Assembly (NCBI GenBank): GCA_910585215.1 | Contig: CAJUDQ010000043.1 | Location: forward strand, 1 to 28,569 | Length of the DNA: 28,569 bases | Direction of reading: 5' to 3' | Origin: an uncultured Lachnospiraceae bacterium | Lineage (GTDB): Bacteria > Bacillota > Clostridia > Lachnospirales > Lachnospiraceae | Shown: positions 23,050-28,569 of the stretch, one piece after another | How positions within the stretch are numbered: the stretch's first letter is position 1 | Layout: each line of letters starts with the position of its first letter | Notes under the pieces: model-generated | What the model was told of the DNA's origin: nothing | Seen by the model: only the letters and a program-made list of their open reading frames with translations | Databases searched by the model: none | Made by a program: the position numbers and the translations under genes

Positions 23050-23100
23050 ATGTTTGTAATAATATCTTTTACTTTATTCAAAAAATGGCTGTTAGTTTGA
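23050..23100 (+). CDS. Possible 16-residue leader peptide
   Basis: AGAGAGG (23035-23041), eight bases, then an ATG opens a 16-codon frame (MFVIISFTLFKKWLLV) ending 54 bases before the AraC-type gene. It is hydrophobic. Between it and that gene, AAATAC-AAA-GTATTT (23115-23129) forms a small dyad. It could be a regulatory leader peptide, but chance is a fair alternative. Confidence 0.2.
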   Translation: MFVIISFTLFKKWLLV

Positions 23101-23154
23101 GGCAGCGAAGTAGAAAATACAAAGTATTTCTATGAAACAAGAAAGGATAAAATG

Positions 23155-24027
23155 ATGGATTGGATTACAGGTATTCAAAAAGCGATTGACTATGTAGAGA
23201 CACATTTGACAGAAAATATTGATTATGAAGAAGCTGCAAAGAGAGCATATTCTTCCAGCTTTCATTTTCAGAGGATTTTCAGCATTATATGTGGTTTTAC
23301 TCTGGGAGATTATATCCGGTTTCGCAGACTTTCACTTGCCGGCAGAGAGCTTACGGAAAAAAACGGAAAGGTGATTGATATAGCTTTAAAATATGGCTAT
23401 GATACACCGGAGAGTTTTACTCGTGCGTTTACCAGATTTCATGGAGTAACTCCCTCACAGGTCAAAAACGGTGCGACTGTAAAGTCCTTTTTACGCCTTT
23501 CTGTAAAACTTTCATTACAAGGAGGAACTACTATGGATTACAGAATTGAAAGCAAAGAGGAATTTGAGCTTATTGTGAAAAAGAAGCGTTTTTCAAAAAA
23601 CACAGAATTTACGACTTCTGAGATAACTGGTTTCTGGGCAGAGTGCAGTGAAAATGGAGCCATTCATGATATTGTGAAATGCGCCAGTGATAAGATATTT
23701 GGAAAAAATATTGTGGGAATCAGTTTTGAGTATGAGGGGGATAATAAGGAATTTCCTTATGGAATTGGAGCAGTTTACAGCGGATGTGAGGTTGCAAACA
23801 AGGATTTGACGATAGTGAAAATTCCGGCACATACATATATTGTATTTCAATGTGTTGGAAAAATGCCGGAGGCATTTCAAAAAACCTGCCAGTATATTTG
23901 TACAGAGTTTTTTCCGGTAAGTGATTATCAACCGATAGGACTTGAATTTGAGTCATATCCTTCACCTGATGTTCAGAAACCAGATTATACTTGTGAGATT
24001 TGGGTTGCAGTTGAGAAAAAGAAATAA
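23155..24027 (+). CDS. AraC-family regulator with GyrI-like effector-binding domain
   Basis: A 290-aa regulator. Residues about 1-105 are the AraC two-helix-turn-helix DNA-binding domain, here N-terminal (AIDYVETHLTENIDYEEAAKRAYSS-type start, then DIALKYGYDTPESFTRAF and GVTPSQVK). Residues about 125-290 resemble the GyrI/AraC_E_bind ligand domain, often binding drugs or amphiphiles. Two adjacent ATGs (23152, 23155) exist; AAAGGA at 23142-23147 is better spaced for the second. The target is not obvious: downstream is only a convergent gene, upstream a divergent peptidase E remnant, so it may act elsewhere. Confidence 0.9.
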   Translation: MDWITGIQKAIDYVETHLTENIDYEEAAKRAYSSSFHFQRIFSIICGFTLGDYIRFRRLSLAGRELTEKNGKVIDIALKYGYDTPESFTRAFTRFHGVTPSQVKNGATVKSFLRLSVKLSLQGGTTMDYRIESKEEFELIVKKKRFSKNTEFTTSEITGFWAECSENGAIHDIVKCASDKIFGKNIVGISFEYEGDNKEFPYGIGAVYSGCEVANKDLTIVKIPAHTYIVFQCVGKMPEAFQKTCQYICTEFFPVSDYQPIGLEFESYPSPDVQKPDYTCEIWVAVEKKK

Positions 24028-24078
24028 TTTATGAGTTTTTATATTAATTTATAAATTAGATTATTGAAAAAATATTAT

Positions 24079-24150
24079 AAATGGGGCTGCTGTAAAAGAA
24101 AACTTTAAATACAAGCTGTGAATATATAATATTTTACAGCGGTTCCATTT
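24079..24150 (+). terminator. 19-bp stem-loop between convergent genes
   Basis: 24079-24097 (AAATGGGGCTGCTGTAAAA) pairs along its whole length with 24132-24150 (TTTTACAGCGGTTCCATTT): 19 pairs, three of them G-U, with a 34-base loop. The wobbles pair only in the plus-strand RNA; on the minus strand they would be A-C mismatches. This suggests selection for a terminator of the AraC-type gene. The sequence after it (GCTTTTAT) is moderately T-rich. Confidence 0.65.
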
Positions 24151-24154
24151 GCTT

Positions 24155-24499
24155 TTATATGTTATTTGGATAATTCTCATTCATAGTTAATACTGCCTGT
24201 GCAGTCGCAAGAATTACACGAAGCTGTTTTTCATTGCACAAAGATAATATTCTTATAATCTGCTGGTAGGTATTGTCCTCCTGTTTTTTATTTGGATAAA
24301 TTACAGAATCAGCAGAAAGGTTGAAATAGTGCATAGCTTTTTCAAATACTTCATAGCTTGGATTATTTCGAAAACGTTCAAGGTCTTTTAAATATGATAA
24401 AGAAATATTTAATATTTCAGCTAATTCTGCTTGAGTTAATTTTTTATCCATTCTTGCATTCTTTAATATAGTACCGAACGATTTTGGGTAGTAAGTCAT
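24155..24499 (-). CDS. XRE-family helix-turn-helix regulator
   Basis: A 114-aa DNA-binding protein. Residues about 8-65 form the Cro/C1-type domain (FGTILKNARMDKKLTQAELA, then EILNISLSYLKDLERFRNNPS), with a short helical C-terminal part that could dimerise. AAGGAG precedes the ATG. It is divergent from the DUF6602/Cas10-like/RAMP operon, and the shared control region is full of TTCAC/GTGAA half-sites. It is therefore a good candidate for repressing both its own consensus promoter and that operon. Confidence 0.88.
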   Translation of the reverse strand: MTYYPKSFGTILKNARMDKKLTQAELAEILNISLSYLKDLERFRNNPSYEVFEKAMHYFNLSADSVIYPNKKQEDNTYQQIIRILSLCNEKQLRVILATAQAVLTMNENYPNNI

Positions 24500-24509
24500 A
24501 ATTATCTCC

Positions 24510-24521
24510 TTATCCGGATAA
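24510..24521. promoter_or_regulatory. 12-bp perfect palindrome at the XRE leader
   Basis: TTATCCGGATAA, directly upstream of and touching the AAGGAG of the XRE gene on the minus strand. Possible operator or translation-start structure. Confidence 0.35.
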
Positions 24522-24553
24522 AATTCTTAAATTTCACTTATTCAATAACTTTA

Positions 24554-24582
24554 ATTATAAGATTTGTTTTTTGTGATGTCAA
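24554..24582 (-). promoter_or_regulatory. Fully consensus promoter of the XRE gene
   Basis: On the minus strand TTGACA (rc of 24577-24582), 17-bp spacer, TATAAT (rc of 24554-24559). Such a strong promoter is typical of a self-repressed regulator. Confidence 0.8.
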
Positions 24583-24593
24583 TGCAAGTTAGT

Positions 24594-24707
24594 TCACCTT
24601 GAGGTGAGTTTTACTTCACTTTTTTTGCTGCTTAAAGTTATATTTAAAATGTATTTTTAAATTAAATATCATAAAGTGAAGTATATTTCACTTTATGGTG
24701 AAGTATA
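24594..24707. promoter_or_regulatory. Operator cluster between the XRE gene and the Cas10-like operon
   Basis: Repeated TTCAC/GTGAA half-sites occur. TCACC-TTGA-GGTGA (24594-24607) abuts the XRE -35. TTCACTT is at 24615. TAAAGTGAA/TTCACTTTA (24672-24680/24687-24695) is a 9-bp inverted repeat. GTGAAGTATA occurs twice (24676-24685, 24698-24707), exactly 22 bp or two helical turns apart, just before the rightward promoter. Another TTTCACTTA lies at 24532-24540 in the XRE leader. Binding by the XRE protein is inferred. Confidence 0.65.
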
Positions 24708-24713
24708 CTTATC

Positions 24714-24742
24714 TTTACGGAATAAGGTGTAAGTATTATAAT
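24714..24742 (+). promoter_or_regulatory. Promoter of the DUF6602/Cas10-like operon
   Basis: TTTACG (24714-24719), 17-bp spacer, TATAAT (24737-24742). The GTGAAGTATA repeats lie immediately upstream. GGAAAGG is the ribosome-binding site of the first gene. Confidence 0.65.
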
Positions 24743-24786
24743 TATTTTATTATATAGATTAGTTTTCAAAGGAAAGGAAAAATAAT

Positions 24787-25542
24787 ATGAATATTAGTAT
24801 TAATAATTTAATGAGTACAAAGCAGTCAATCCTCAAAAGCAATTTAAATATATTACTGAATCATTCTGTGACCAAAGGAGAGCATTGTGAAGGTGCGTGG
24901 ATTGACTTTTTTAGAAGCTTTCTTCCAAGTAAATATGCCGTGGATAAAGGTTTTGTTTTTGATTCAAAAGGAAATGTCAGTGAGCAAATAGATATTATTA
25001 TTTATGATGCGCTTTATGCCCCGTTGGTTTTTGGAACAGAATCAGGAGAAAAGTTTGTTACAGCAGAAAGCGTATATGCAGTTTTCGAATCAAAACCTGA
25101 TATAAATAAAGAAAATATAGAATATGCCAATAAAAAAATCGATTCTGTTACATCTTTATATCGTTCAAAAAGAGATGTATATGTTGCAGGGGAAAGAAAA
25201 AAGGCGGGAGAATTAACTCATATTATAGGAGGAATTTTGGCAGTTAATTCAAGTAGCAGTAAATCTGTAAAAGAGTATATGGATAGTAATGAACACATTG
25301 ATGTTGGTTGTGCAATTAATAAATTATCTTTTTTAGTTAAAAGAGATAAGGATAACAAAAAAATAAATTTCACTGTATCAAATAATGAAGAAGAAATATT
25401 AATTGCATTTTTTTATATCATTTTAGATGAGTTATATAAATTAGGAACTGTTATAGGCATGGATATTCGCAATTATGCAGATGCTACGTTGAAAGGAATG
25501 AAGCTTGAGAGAGAAGAAAGAGAGATAATAAATAATGACTAA
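24787..25542 (+). CDS. DUF6602-like protein with PD-(D/E)XK-type residues
   Basis: A 251-aa soluble protein resembling the DUF6602 family. The order E35 (GEHCEGAW), D69 (SEQIDIIIYD) and E101-S-K103 (VYAVFESKPD) on alternating strands and helices is what a PD-(D/E)XK nuclease core shows. It may therefore be a nuclease, or an inactive relative. It is the first gene of a rightward operon; its end overlaps the Cas10-like start by 8 bases. Proteins of this family occur as accessory genes in defence loci. In this context it could be an effector or target-cleaving partner, which is inference. Codon use is AT-richer than in the left half of the window. Confidence 0.72.
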   Translation: MNISINNLMSTKQSILKSNLNILLNHSVTKGEHCEGAWIDFFRSFLPSKYAVDKGFVFDSKGNVSEQIDIIIYDALYAPLVFGTESGEKFVTAESVYAVFESKPDINKENIEYANKKIDSVTSLYRSKRDVYVAGERKKAGELTHIIGGILAVNSSSSKSVKEYMDSNEHIDVGCAINKLSFLVKRDKDNKKINFTVSNNEEEILIAFFYIILDELYKLGTVIGMDIRNYADATLKGMKLEREEREIINND

Positions 25543-27115
25543 TGAATATATTTTGGCAAAATACGATATTAGGGGAAAACAAGAATATATTTATCAGGGA
25601 ACTAGGCATATTAAAGAAATTGTAGGTGGTTCCTGCATTATTAGGGATTGTTTTAAAGATTATTTATTTGAAGCAGCAATACAATATCGTAATAAGTTGA
25701 AAAAACGAGATGATTATCATCCAGCGATTTTTAATTGGGATAATCAAAATATACCATTTTCTGTAAGTGAATTTACAGAGAGAATGCAGCAGGGAATTTA
25801 TTTAGGAGAAGTAATATATTCAGGAGGAGGAAATGTTCTAATTTTATATAAAAATAAAGAAGTTTGTTGTAGCATAAATAAAATTTTTTCTCAGGATTTA
25901 ATGCAGCATACATATTCTTTGAGAGTATTATGTACTTATATAGAAAATGTTAATTTTAAAAACTTTAAAGAAGATAGGGAAAAATTGAACCGCAAACATT
26001 TGATAAATGAAAATAGAGACGGTGTAACAGCACCTTGTCAAACGCTTCCTTTTTCCAAAGTAGATTATGAAACTTCTATGCCATTATACAAATCGCAGAT
26101 GATTACAAAAAAGCCACTTAAATACAGTCAGGTATCAAGAGAAAGTTATTTAAAGTATGAGAAATACTGGAAAGTAGAAGAGGAAGAAAAAGAGATTCTT
26201 GGAGAAAAACTTTTAGATGCCATGGTTACAGAAAAAGGAGAAGAAAGTCTTCTTGCAATTATTTATATTGATGGAAATAATATGGCGGCAAATTTTAATC
26301 AGTGCTTAGAAGGGGAAAATAAGGGATATATGAGCTGCGTAACAGAATTGCGCAGATTTTCAGAAGAAATACAGATGAACTATATAAAAAACAGATGTGA
26401 TGATATTGATAAAGCATTGGCAGAAAAATATAAAAATAAAAAAAGGCGTTTTGTTGTATTTGCAGGAGATGAAATTACATTTATATGTAATGCAAGAGAT
26501 GCGTATGACTTAACGAAAGCATATTTTGCCAATCTTCCTTCTCATTGCAGTTCTTGCGCAGGAATCGCAATCTTTCACAGTCATGCGCCATATGCAGATG
26601 CATATCGCATTGCAGAGGAATGTTGTGAATCGGGAAAAAGTAAAATGAAAAAAGAAGCTATACAAAACGCCAATCTGATAGATGTTCATTATTGTCAAGG
26701 AGCAATAGGAATTGATTTAAAAACAATTCGAAAAAAAGAAGTGGGAATTCTTATCAGTAAACCATGGTTTATCTCTGTTCCTGAAGAGCTAAAAAATAGA
26801 GAAAATGTTGATATCAATCAATATATAACTGTAACTATGGTAGAGAAAATGGCAGAAGAACTGAATAAAACAGGACGTTCAAATATAAAGTCACTTGCAG
26901 AATATGCAAAGCGTGGAATTGGAGATTTAAAAATGGAGCTGGCAAGAATAAAAGCTCACAGTAAACAAAAATTTGATTTTTCGTTAAATGGAGCATTAAA
27001 CGAGGAACAAATGAAAAATTTAATTTATGATATTGTTATTTTATATGACCTGTGGTTTGCAAAAGAGGAGCAGCAGAAAGGAATAAAAAATGAACAGGAA
27101 AAAAGCAGTTCTTAA
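25535..27115 (+). CDS. Cas10/Cmr2-like protein with two palm domains, no HD domain
   Basis: A 526-aa protein. The start YILAKYDIRGKQEYIY (D11) and KEIVGGSCIIRD match the first palm of Cmr2/Cas10; its metal-site equivalent is SGGGN (96-100), degenerate. The second palm (about 238-375) has D246 in IYIDGNNMA and FAGDEITF (D312, E313) in the GGDD position, then CAGIAIFHSHAPYADAYRIAEE, typical of Cas10. No N-terminal HD nuclease is present, and I see no zinc-ribbon-like Cys cluster between the palms. The second palm could still bind nucleotide and metal and perhaps make a cyclic oligoadenylate-like signal, but GGDD is replaced by AGDE. It is coupled to a RAMP gene downstream. Confidence 0.8.
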   Translation: MTNEYILAKYDIRGKQEYIYQGTRHIKEIVGGSCIIRDCFKDYLFEAAIQYRNKLKKRDDYHPAIFNWDNQNIPFSVSEFTERMQQGIYLGEVIYSGGGNVLILYKNKEVCCSINKIFSQDLMQHTYSLRVLCTYIENVNFKNFKEDREKLNRKHLINENRDGVTAPCQTLPFSKVDYETSMPLYKSQMITKKPLKYSQVSRESYLKYEKYWKVEEEEKEILGEKLLDAMVTEKGEESLLAIIYIDGNNMAANFNQCLEGENKGYMSCVTELRRFSEEIQMNYIKNRCDDIDKALAEKYKNKKRRFVVFAGDEITFICNARDAYDLTKAYFANLPSHCSSCAGIAIFHSHAPYADAYRIAEECCESGKSKMKKEAIQNANLIDVHYCQGAIGIDLKTIRKKEVGILISKPWFISVPEELKNRENVDINQYITVTMVEKMAEELNKTGRSNIKSLAEYAKRGIGDLKMELARIKAHSKQKFDFSLNGALNEEQMKNLIYDIVILYDLWFAKEEQQKGIKNEQEKSSS

Positions 27116-27683
27116 AATTATATTAAAATCAGATTTATGCGTGGCATCTGGATATGCCTTTATGGGAAGTATAGATAGTGACGTATGTTATAATGAAAAT
27201 GGGATTCCATATATTCCGGGGCGTCGTTTAAAAGGGTGTCTACGTGAAGCGGGGGAACTGATTGGCATATCCAATATCGAAACAATATTTGGAGCAGGCG
27301 GAGATAATAAGATTCGGGGTGTCTGGATTGACAATGCTTATCCAGAAGGATTTGAACAACTAAATTTTGAACTGACAGAAGTCAAACTGACTGACAGTCC
27401 ATATGCAAAATATTTAACACAGCAGAAAGTATTAGAATATTATACAAGGATTGTCTCAAATACACAGATAGAAGAGGAAACAGGTACAGCGAAGAAAAAT
27501 TCTCTGAGATATACCAGAGTAGTGAATCAATTTTTACCACAAAAAGAAGAACCGATGTGTTTCTTTGCAAAAATAGAATTTGATTGTGATAAAGAGCAAT
27601 TGGAAAATACAGTGAAGGCATTGCGGCATATTGGTTTAAACAGGAACAGAGGTTTTGGAAATATAGAATGCCAATTTGTGTAA
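27090..27683 (+). CDS. Csm3/Cmr4-like RAMP protein
   Basis: A 197-aa RAMP-superfamily protein. It has the start-strand pattern (LKIILKSDLCVAS), D29/D31 just before NGIPYIPGRRLKGCLREA, and TRIVSNTQIEEETGTAKKNSL, as in Csm3/Cmr4/Csx7-type backbone subunits. A Gly-rich loop GLNRNRGFG (182-190) lies near the end. In Csm3 and Cmr4 the Asp at the position of D29/D31 cleaves target RNA, so cleavage activity is possible. AAAGGA precedes the ATG, which lies 26 bases inside the Cas10-like gene (coupled translation). It would bind RNA with the neighbouring proteins. Confidence 0.85.
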   Translation: MNRKKAVLKIILKSDLCVASGYAFMGSIDSDVCYNENGIPYIPGRRLKGCLREAGELIGISNIETIFGAGGDNKIRGVWIDNAYPEGFEQLNFELTEVKLTDSPYAKYLTQQKVLEYYTRIVSNTQIEEETGTAKKNSLRYTRVVNQFLPQKEEPMCFFAKIEFDCDKEQLENTVKALRHIGLNRNRGFGNIECQFV

Positions 27684-28569
27684 AGTAACAGAGATAGAGC
27701 AGCAAAAAGTATCAAATTTATCCAATGACATGGAAACAGTCAGATTAGACTATGTAATACAAAATATTCAGCCATTAGTTATGAGTAATCGTTATGCAAG
27801 CCAGACAGACCATTATATCAGAGGACAAAGTGTATTGGGGGCTTTGGCAGAAAATTATTTAAGTATGGAAAATACCAGTGCAGAGGATAAGACATTTCAG
27901 GATTTATTTTTAAAAGGAGAGGCGATATTTTCTGATTTGTTTTTCTCATGTCCTGATAATAAGAAAAAGAAGGAGTATGATAAAAATGAGCAAAATAATA
28001 AGAATAAAGAGGAAAAAATTTATAGAAAGTATATTCCAGCACCACTATTTATCAATCAGTTAAAAAAATCAAAAAAGTATGTAAATCTTGCAGGACAGAG
28101 CAATGGAGAAGAAGGAGAAGAGTATCAGATTGAGAAAGGAAATACACCAAGAAAACTGAAAACAAAGTTTGTTTATATAACTGAGGATAATGTGGTAGAT
28201 GTTGCGGAACCAGTTATTGATATTGTTTATCATCATAGTAAAAAGCAAATTTCAGCAAATGGGAAGCGGGAATTTTATATGCATTAGAAGTAATTCAAGG
28301 GGGACAATATTTTTCTGGAAGCATTATTACTAAGAAAAGATATGCAAAATTACTAAAATATTTGTTGACAAATGCTTCTCTCAGATTTGGCAAATCAAAA
28401 ACTGCGCAGTATGGATGCTGTAAATTAGTTCAGTATCAGGAAATACCCTATCAGGTGAATTATAATTTAAAGAAGGGAGAAAAAGTTTTAATAGCACTTG
28501 TCAGTGATGGAAAGGGCTGCAATGAGACAAATGATGCGTGATTATCTGAAAAACAATGATGTCAGCATC
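27676..28569 (+). pseudogene. Csx10-like RAMP protein, interrupted by two frameshifts and cut by the contig end
   Basis: The first frame opens at a TTG (27676) overlapping the previous stop; an ATG at 27730 (METVRLDYVI) is an alternative, and neither has a strong ribosome-binding site. It carries DHYIRGQSVLGALAENY and FLKGEAIFSDLF, as in Csx10 of type III-D. The frame stops at 28287, but the protein continues one frame lower from about 28265 (AGILYALEVIQGGQYFSG, then RFGKSKTAQYGCC, a Csx10-like signature). It then returns to the first frame near 28535 (RDYLKNNDVSI). One missing base near 28264 and one extra near 28535 would explain it. This is either a real inactivated gene or low-quality sequence near the contig end. 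Confidence 0.7.

Noticed and set aside
24672..24707. Short CRISPR array
   Set aside because: The repeated unit is only 10 bp with a 22-bp period, inside a promoter region and with inverted copies; these are operator sites.
25535..27115. GGDEF diguanylate cyclase
   Set aside because: The palm motifs and the segment CAGIAIFHSHAPYADAY follow Cas10/Cmr2, the neighbours are RAMP proteins, and no GGDEF signature is present.

Overview
The window looks like one complete short contig from an AT-rich Gram-positive anaerobe, most likely a Lachnospiraceae-type Clostridium relative. The codon use is A/T-rich. Ribosome-binding sites are strong AGGAGG types and promoters are sigma-A-like. The gene set (FtsX-type ABC modules beside an OmpR-type two-component system, heterodimeric exporters behind a MerR regulator, bacteriohemerythrins, a chemoreceptor) also fits that group. 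The first 34 bases are Illumina adapter, not genome, so base 35 is the real left edge.

Left part (35-9639): a truncated histidine kinase and its response regulator lie divergent from a four-gene ABC module (lipoprotein, two FtsX-like permeases, ATPase). Next is a MerR/GyrI-type regulator divergent from two half-transporters that form a heterodimeric ABC exporter. The exporter promoter is a textbook MerR promoter, with a 19-bp spacer filled by a perfect 23-bp dyad. A 656-bp gene-free stretch follows, holding several strong stem-loops. It leads into a hemerythrin/unknown/receiver fusion protein.

Centre (11815-18215): this is the most interesting locus. A tightly coupled minus-strand operon encodes a 929-aa probable alpha-helical-repeat protein, a 585-aa coiled-coil/winged-helix/SWIM zinc-finger protein and a 490-aa retron-type reverse transcriptase (YADD). 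Back to back with it, on the plus strand, is a consensus promoter followed by a highly structured RNA of about 210 nt. That RNA has the full layout of a retron msr-msd: 15-bp a1/a2 end pairing, a short msr hairpin, a long msd hairpin with a perfect 16-bp stem, and a U-tract. I read it as a complete retron whose ncRNA is transcribed divergently from its RT operon. As far as I recall, RT + ARM-repeat + winged-helix/SWIM is the set called type XIII.

Right-centre (18446-24499): a GNAT acetyltransferase, a DUF134/NifX-like fusion with a His/Cys-rich tail overlapping a bacteriohemerythrin gene, a Cache-domain chemoreceptor, an internally deleted peptidase E remnant, an AraC/GyrI regulator and a small XRE regulator.

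Right end (24500-28569): an operator-rich divergent promoter region separates the XRE gene from a partial operon. Its genes encode a DUF6602-like protein with PD-(D/E)XK-like residues, a Cas10/Cmr2-like two-palm protein without an HD domain, a Csm3/Cmr4-like RAMP protein and a Csx10-like RAMP protein. The last is split by two apparent compensating frameshifts and runs off the end. It resembles an incomplete or CRISPR-less type III-like module; no CRISPR array is visible here.
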